Source: Bacilli bacterium (GTDB taxonomy: Bacteria > Bacillota_I > Bacilli_A > RF39 > UBA660). Taken from it: DNA of 26,056 nt. The position numbers were made by a program, and so were the translations under genes. Below, one piece after another: positions 22,124 through 26,056 of this stretch. The notes below the pieces were generated by a model. That model was given only the letters and a program-made list of their open reading frames with translations, did no database searches and had not been told where the DNA came from. Location of the stretch: NCBI GenBank assembly GCA_017470045.1, contig JAFUFG010000162.1, positions 1 through 26,056 of the forward strand. Reading direction: 5' to 3'. The number at the start of each line of letters is the position of its first letter. Positions within the stretch are counted from its first letter, which is position 1.

Positions 22124-22149
22124 AAAAAAAGAAGCATTACGCTTCTTTT
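22124..22149 (-). terminator. Rho-independent terminator after gyrA
   Basis: Stem AAAGAAGC (22128-22135) / GCTTCTTT (22141-22148) with loop ATTAC, followed on the minus strand by seven T residues, a few nt after the gyrA stop (22155-22157). It shields the ParB/Noc region from gyrase transcription. Confidence 0.85.
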
Positions 22150-22154
22150 ATATA

Positions 22155-24668
22155 TTATTCAGATACTTCTTCATTAGTTTCAGTAGTAGCTTCAGTGTTT
22201 TCAGTTACTTCCTCTATTGTAGCTTCAACTACTTCAGTATTCTCTTCTGCTTCTTCCTCTTGCTCTACAATCGCAGTAGAAGAAACAATTTGTTCATCTT
22301 TTAAGTTAATTAATCTTACACCTTGAGTAGCTCTCTTTAATACAGATACTTGAGTTAATGGCATTTTCATAACTACTCCTGTATTAGTTATGATCATTAA
22401 ATCATATCCTTCTACAGAATCAATTCTCTTAAGGCTAGCCATTAAACCATTCTTATCAGTTACATTGTAAGCTTTAACTCCCTTGCTACCTCTATGAGTA
22501 AGTCTATATTCATCAATATCAGAAATCTTACCATAACCTTTTTCAGTAACAATAAGGATTAAATCTCCATGACTAGTAACATCAGCACCTACAACGATTC
22601 CACCATCAAGATCCATACCTTTAACTCCTGAAGCAGATCTACCCATGACACGAACTTCATTTTCATCGAATCTACACATCTTACCGTTATTAGCTCCAAT
22701 TACTACAAAGTTTTCTCCACAAGTCTTCTTTACACTAATTAACTCATCATCGTCTTTTAATGTAATGGCAATCTTACCACTCTTACGAATGTTATCGAAC
22801 TCACCAATTTCTGTTCTCTTAACAATACCTTGTTTTGTAACAAACATTAAGTATTTCGTAGTATCATCATCAGATTTAATATTAACAATCGAACTAATGT
22901 TCTCATCTTTATCTAATTGTAATAAGTTAATAATTGGTAAACCTTTTGATTGTCTAGAGAATTCAGGAATCTCATAACCTTTAATACGATATACTTTACC
23001 TTTATTTGAGAAGAATAATACATAATCATGTGTCCTTAGAGATAACATAATATCCACAATATCTTCTTCATTAGTAGTCATACCTTTAACCCCAACACCA
23101 CCACGGTTTTGAGTTTTATAAGTATCTTTTCTTAATCTCTTAATATATCCATTCTTAGTGAATGTTAAAATAACATCTTCGTTAGGAATTAATGATTCAT
23201 CTTCAATATAATCAATAGCTGTCATATCAATATGAGTTCTACGCTCATCTCCATAACGTTCTTTAATATCTAATAGTTCTTCTTTAATTACTCCTAAAAT
23301 GCGCTCATCGCTAGCTAAAATAGCTTTTAAGTCGGCAATTTGAACAAGTAAGTCATTTAATTCATTTTCAATCTTTTCTCTCTCTAAGCCCGTTAAACGA
23401 CGTAATTTCATTTCAAGAATAGCATTTGCTTGAACTTCTGTTAATTTAAAGTTATTCATTAATCCTTCTCTTGCTTCATCATCAGAATTAGCAGCACGGA
23501 TTAATGCAATTACTGCATCGATATTATCTAATGCAATCTTTAAACCTTCTAAGATATGAACTCTTTCTTCACATTTTTGTAAATCGAAACGAGTTCTACG
23601 AATAATAATTTCCTTTTGGAATTCAATATATTTACTAATAATATCAATTAAGCCAAGAGTCTTAGGTGTACCTTGATCAAGCATTAAGAAGATAATTCCA
23701 TATGTTTTTTGGAAATCAGTATGCTTATATAATTGATTTAAAATAACTTGAGCATTTGCATCTCTTTTTAATGTAATAGTAATTTTAATACCATCTTTTA
23801 AATCAGAATGGTAATCAGAAATACCTTCAATTGTCTTATTATGAACAAGTTCTGCAACTTTATTTTTAAGATCTAAAGTATTAACTCCATAAGGTACTTC
23901 ATCAATAACAATATATTGTTTACCATTTTCTTCCTCAATAGTTGCTTTGCTTCGAATAGTAATCGTTCCTCTACCAGTTTCATAAGCTTGACGAATTCCA
24001 CTATTACCTAAAATAATTGCTCCTGTAGGGAAATCTGGTCCTTTAATATATTGCATCATTTCATCCAATGTAATATCAGGATTATCAATATAAGCAACAC
24101 ATCCATCAATAACTTCACTTAGGTTATGTGGAGGAATATTAGTTGCCATACCAACAGCAATACCTGTAGTTCCATTAACTAAAATATTAGGGAATCTAGA
24201 AGGTAATACTGCAGGTTCTCTTTCACTCTCATCAAAGTTTGGAGTAAAATCAACAGTTTCTTTATTAATATTTCTTAATAATTCTAGAGAAATCTTTGAT
24301 AAACGAGATTCAGTATAACGCATTGCTGCAGCACCATAACCTTCAATATTACCAAAGTTTCCATGACCATCAACTAACATATAACGATAAGAAAAATCTT
24401 GCGCCATTCTTACCATTGCCTCATAGATTGAAGAATCACCATGTGGGTGGAATTTACCCATAACATCTCCAACAATTCTTGCACTCTTTTTATGAGGTTT
24501 ATCTGGAGTATATCCAGAAGAATACATAGAATACAAAATTCTACGATGTACTGGCTTTAAACCATCTCTTAAGTCTGGTAAAGCACGAGCTACAATAACA
24601 CTCATTGAATACTCTAAGAAGGAGTCTTCAACTTCTTTTACGATATTATTCTTTTCTAAACGATCCAT
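22155..24668 (-). CDS. gyrA: DNA gyrase subunit A
   Basis: GyrA (837 aa) forms the A2B2 gyrase that introduces negative supercoils. N-terminal winged-helix/tower domain: [17 protein letters not shown] near 29-45, quinolone-region [17 protein letters not shown] at 74-90 with Ser79 and Glu83 (the usual sensitive-type residues), and catalytic Tyr118 in AAMRYTESR. The C-terminal beta-pinwheel has six blade-like repeats ([61 protein letters not shown]). The GyrA box is diverged: QNRGGVG instead of QRRGGKG-like. The protein ends in an acidic Glu/Thr tail of about 45 residues. ATG start 11 nt after gyrB, with GGAGGG upstream. Confidence 0.97.
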   Translation of the reverse strand: MDRLEKNNIVKEVEDSFLEYSMSVIVARALPDLRDGLKPVHRRILYSMYSSGYTPDKPHKKSARIVGDVMGKFHPHGDSSIYEAMVRMAQDFSYRYMLVDGHGNFGNIEGYGAAAMRYTESRLSKISLELLRNINKETVDFTPNFDESEREPAVLPSRFPNILVNGTTGIAVGMATNIPPHNLSEVIDGCVAYIDNPDITLDEMMQYIKGPDFPTGAIILGNSGIRQAYETGRGTITIRSKATIEEENGKQYIVIDEVPYGVNTLDLKNKVAELVHNKTIEGISDYHSDLKDGIKITITLKRDANAQVILNQLYKHTDFQKTYGIIFLMLDQGTPKTLGLIDIISKYIEFQKEIIIRRTRFDLQKCEERVHILEGLKIALDNIDAVIALIRAANSDDEAREGLMNNFKLTEVQANAILEMKLRRLTGLEREKIENELNDLLVQIADLKAILASDERILGVIKEELLDIKERYGDERRTHIDMTAIDYIEDESLIPNEDVILTFTKNGYIKRLRKDTYKTQNRGGVGVKGMTTNEEDIVDIMLSLRTHDYVLFFSNKGKVYRIKGYEIPEFSRQSKGLPIINLLQLDKDENISSIVNIKSDDDTTKYLMFVTKQGIVKRTEIGEFDNIRKSGKIAITLKDDDELISVKKTCGENFVVIGANNGKMCRFDENEVRVMGRSASGVKGMDLDGGIVVGADVTSHGDLILIVTEKGYGKISDIDEYRLTHRGSKGVKAYNVTDKNGLMASLKRIDSVEGYDLMIITNTGVVMKMPLTQVSVLKRATQGVRLINLKDEQIVSSTAIVEQEEEAEENTEVVEATIEEVTENTEATTETNEEVSE

Positions 24669-24679
24669 ACCTTACCCTC

Positions 24680-26056
24680 CTAAATATCCAAGTTTTCAAC
24701 ATAAGTTGCATTTGTTTCAATAAATTCACGTCTAGGTTCAACTTCTTCACCCATAAGTTTATTAAATACTTCATCAGCAGCTTGTGTATCTTCTACTGTA
24801 ATTTGTCTTAAAATTCTCTTATTAATATCCATTGTTGTTTCATTTAATTCTTCAGCATCCATCTCTCCTAAACCTTTCATACGAGCAATATCGTATTTTG
24901 TATTAGGAGAAAGAGTAGCTAAGTATTCATCTCTTTCTTGTTCATTTAAGACATATTTAATGACTTTTCCATGTTTAATACAGAAAAGTGGTGGTTGAGC
25001 AGCATATACATGTCCTGCTTCAACAATAGGTCTAAAGAAACGGTAGAATAATGTTAATAACAATACACGGATGTGACTACCATCAACATCGGCATCAGTC
25101 ATGATAATAATCTTATGATAACGAAGCTTTGATAAATCAAATTCTTCCCCTATTCCTGTACCAAATGCAGTAATAATAGTACGAATTTCTTCATTTCCTA
25201 AAGCTCTATCAAGTCTAGCTTTTTCAACGTTTAATATTTTTCCTCTTAAAGGAAGAATAGCTTGCGTCATAGAATTTCTACCTTTAATAGCAGATCCACC
25301 TGCGGAATCTCCCTCGACTAAGAAAATTTCACATTCTGTAGCATCTTTACTCTTACAATCAGAAAGTTTTCCATAGAAGTTTGTAACATCTAAGTCCCCT
25401 TTTCTTCTTGTTAATTCTCTTGCTCTTTTAGCAGCAACTCTTGCTCTACTAGCTGTCATTGCTTTATCCACAATAATTCTAGCTTGATCTGGATTCTCCA
25501 TTAAGAAACGATCAAATGCTTCAGAGAAAATATCACTAGCAACTCTTCTTGCTTCTGCATTACCAAGTTTTGTCTTAGTTTGTCCTTCAAATTGTGGATT
25601 TGGATGTTTAATTGAAATAATCATAGATAATCCTTCTTTAACATCATCTGCAGAAAGATTATCATCTTTATCCTTTAAAATATTAGCATTCTTTGCATAG
25701 TTGTTTAATAAACGAACTAATGAGTTTCGAACACCTTCTTCATGAGTACCACCTTCAGGAGTAATAATGTTGTTAACAAAGGAATAAATACTTGAATTAT
25801 AAGTTTCGTTATATTGTAAAGCTACTTCTAATTCAATATCATAAGTAGTTTCATTATCCTTTGGTCCAACTTTAACACTTTGTTGACCTTCTACATAAAT
25901 AATAGAATCATGAATTGGATGTTTTGAAGAATTTAACATTTGAATATATTCAACAATTCCACCTTCATAGTAGAAACTATCTTTTTTATCATCTACTCTT
26001 TCGTCATATAGCGAAATACGTAATCCTTTATTTAAGAAAGCTAACTCTCTTAATCT
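24680..26056 (-). CDS. gyrB: DNA gyrase subunit B, C-terminal 458 residues (cut by window edge)
   Basis: The frame is open to base 26056, so this is gyrB lacking only its 5' part (roughly the first 180 residues with the GHKL ATP-binding site). The visible chain starts [14 protein letters not shown], an internal GyrB segment. It continues with the transducer domain ([27 protein letters not shown]), then the Toprim domain: [34 protein letters not shown] and [20 protein letters not shown] with the metal-binding Asp residues. It ends with [16 protein letters not shown] and the [11 protein letters not shown] tail. TIRTIITA-type spacing and the gyrA neighbour 11 nt downstream argue for gyrB rather than parE. 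A methionine at 25939 is internal, not the start. Confidence 0.97.
   Translation of the reverse strand, partial: RLRELAFLNKGLRISLYDERVDDKKDSFYYEGGIVEYIQMLNSSKHPIHDSIIYVEGQQSVKVGPKDNETTYDIELEVALQYNETYNSSIYSFVNNIITPEGGTHEEGVRNSLVRLLNNYAKNANILKDKDDNLSADDVKEGLSMIISIKHPNPQFEGQTKTKLGNAEARRVASDIFSEAFDRFLMENPDQARIIVDKAMTASRARVAAKRARELTRRKGDLDVTNFYGKLSDCKSKDATECEIFLVEGDSAGGSAIKGRNSMTQAILPLRGKILNVEKARLDRALGNEEIRTIITAFGTGIGEEFDLSKLRYHKIIIMTDADVDGSHIRVLLLTLFYRFFRPIVEAGHVYAAQPPLFCIKHGKVIKYVLNEQERDEYLATLSPNTKYDIARMKGLGEMDAEELNETTMDINKRILRQITVEDTQAADEVFNKLMGEEVEPRREFIETNATYVENLDI

Larger units (their letters stand above)
21181..22154. other. Long non-coding region between gyrA and the SRP RNA gene; possible chromosome-organisation locus
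   Basis: About 970 nt without a credible gene, against typical gaps of 5-60 nt elsewhere in the window. From left to right: the SRP promoter; three identical parS-type sites (21259-21366); an AT-rich stretch with scattered DnaA-like words; two Noc-type sites (21652-21707) and one half-site GGGAAAT at 21719-21725; a very AT-rich part with TTGCGT/ACGCAA words and the inverted repeat ACGCA-ATA-TGCGT; and the gyrA terminator. All genes on both sides point left, which favours an origin located to the right of gyrB, so this is more likely a ParB/Noc binding locus near oriC than oriC itself. Confidence 0.7.

Noticed and set aside
21181..22154. rRNA operon, tRNA genes, CRISPR or mobile element in the long intergenic region
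   Set aside because: In Bacillus an rrn operon follows gyrA, so I looked for one; no rRNA or tRNA cloverleaf, no regularly spaced repeats with unique spacers, and no transposase fragment or terminal repeats were seen here or elsewhere in the window.
25464..25472. Exact DnaA box TTATCCACA in gyrB
   Set aside because: Isolated, in the opposite orientation to the cluster, and it simply encodes Val-Asp-Lys (GTG-GAT-AAA) in a conserved gyrB helix. Not evidence of an origin by itself.

Overview
The window reads as one origin-proximal block of a very AT-rich (roughly 30% GC by eye), standard-code, endospore-lineage member of the Bacillota. Every gene lies on the minus strand, so transcription runs from right to left. 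Gene order follows the Bacillus subtilis stretch from gyrB to ftsH: gyrB, gyrA, tadA, SRP RNA, dnaX, ebfC, recR, bofA, holB, ricT, trmN, rsmI, pth, mfd, metG, tatD, rsmA, yabG, veg, spoVG, yabP, yabQ, divIC, tilS, ftsH. Sporulation-linked genes (bofA, yabG, yabP, yabQ, spoVG) with low GC and tight packing suggest an uncultured gut-type Bacilli lineage such as RF39/RFN20. That placement is inference from composition and synteny.

Right end (22.1-26.1 kb): gyrB, cut by the window edge, and gyrA, closed by a strong intrinsic terminator. Next (21.18-22.15 kb) is the only long non-coding stretch, about 970 nt. It holds three identical ParB parS-type sites, two near-consensus Noc-type sites and many degenerate DnaA-box-like words, all on one strand. 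The DnaA-like words continue through tadA into dnaX.

Middle (10.5-21.2 kb): the small 4.5S-type SRP RNA, tadA, then a probable long operon dnaX-ebfC-recR-bofA-holB-ricT-trmN-rsmI-pth-mfd. It joins clamp-loader subunits, recombination, RNA modification, peptidyl-tRNA recycling and transcription-coupled repair. Overlaps are frequent, and the mfd Shine-Dalgarno contains the pth stop codon.

Left half (1-10.5 kb): a 218-aa protein of unknown function, a methionine-type T-box leader with metG, and tatD. Then comes a lineage-specific insertion where B. subtilis has yabE/rnmV: a SipW-like signal peptidase and two divergent, membrane-anchored surface proteins. Beyond it are rsmA, yabG-veg, spoVG, yabP-yabQ, divIC, tilS and the 5' part of ftsH. 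Several terminators overlap stop codons here. yabG, yabP and bofA each carry a CATAT element close upstream that resembles the -10 of mother-cell sporulation sigma factors.

The most interesting parts are the parS/Noc/DnaA-like intergenic region with the motif-rich zone beside it, and the signal-peptidase plus two-surface-protein cassette.
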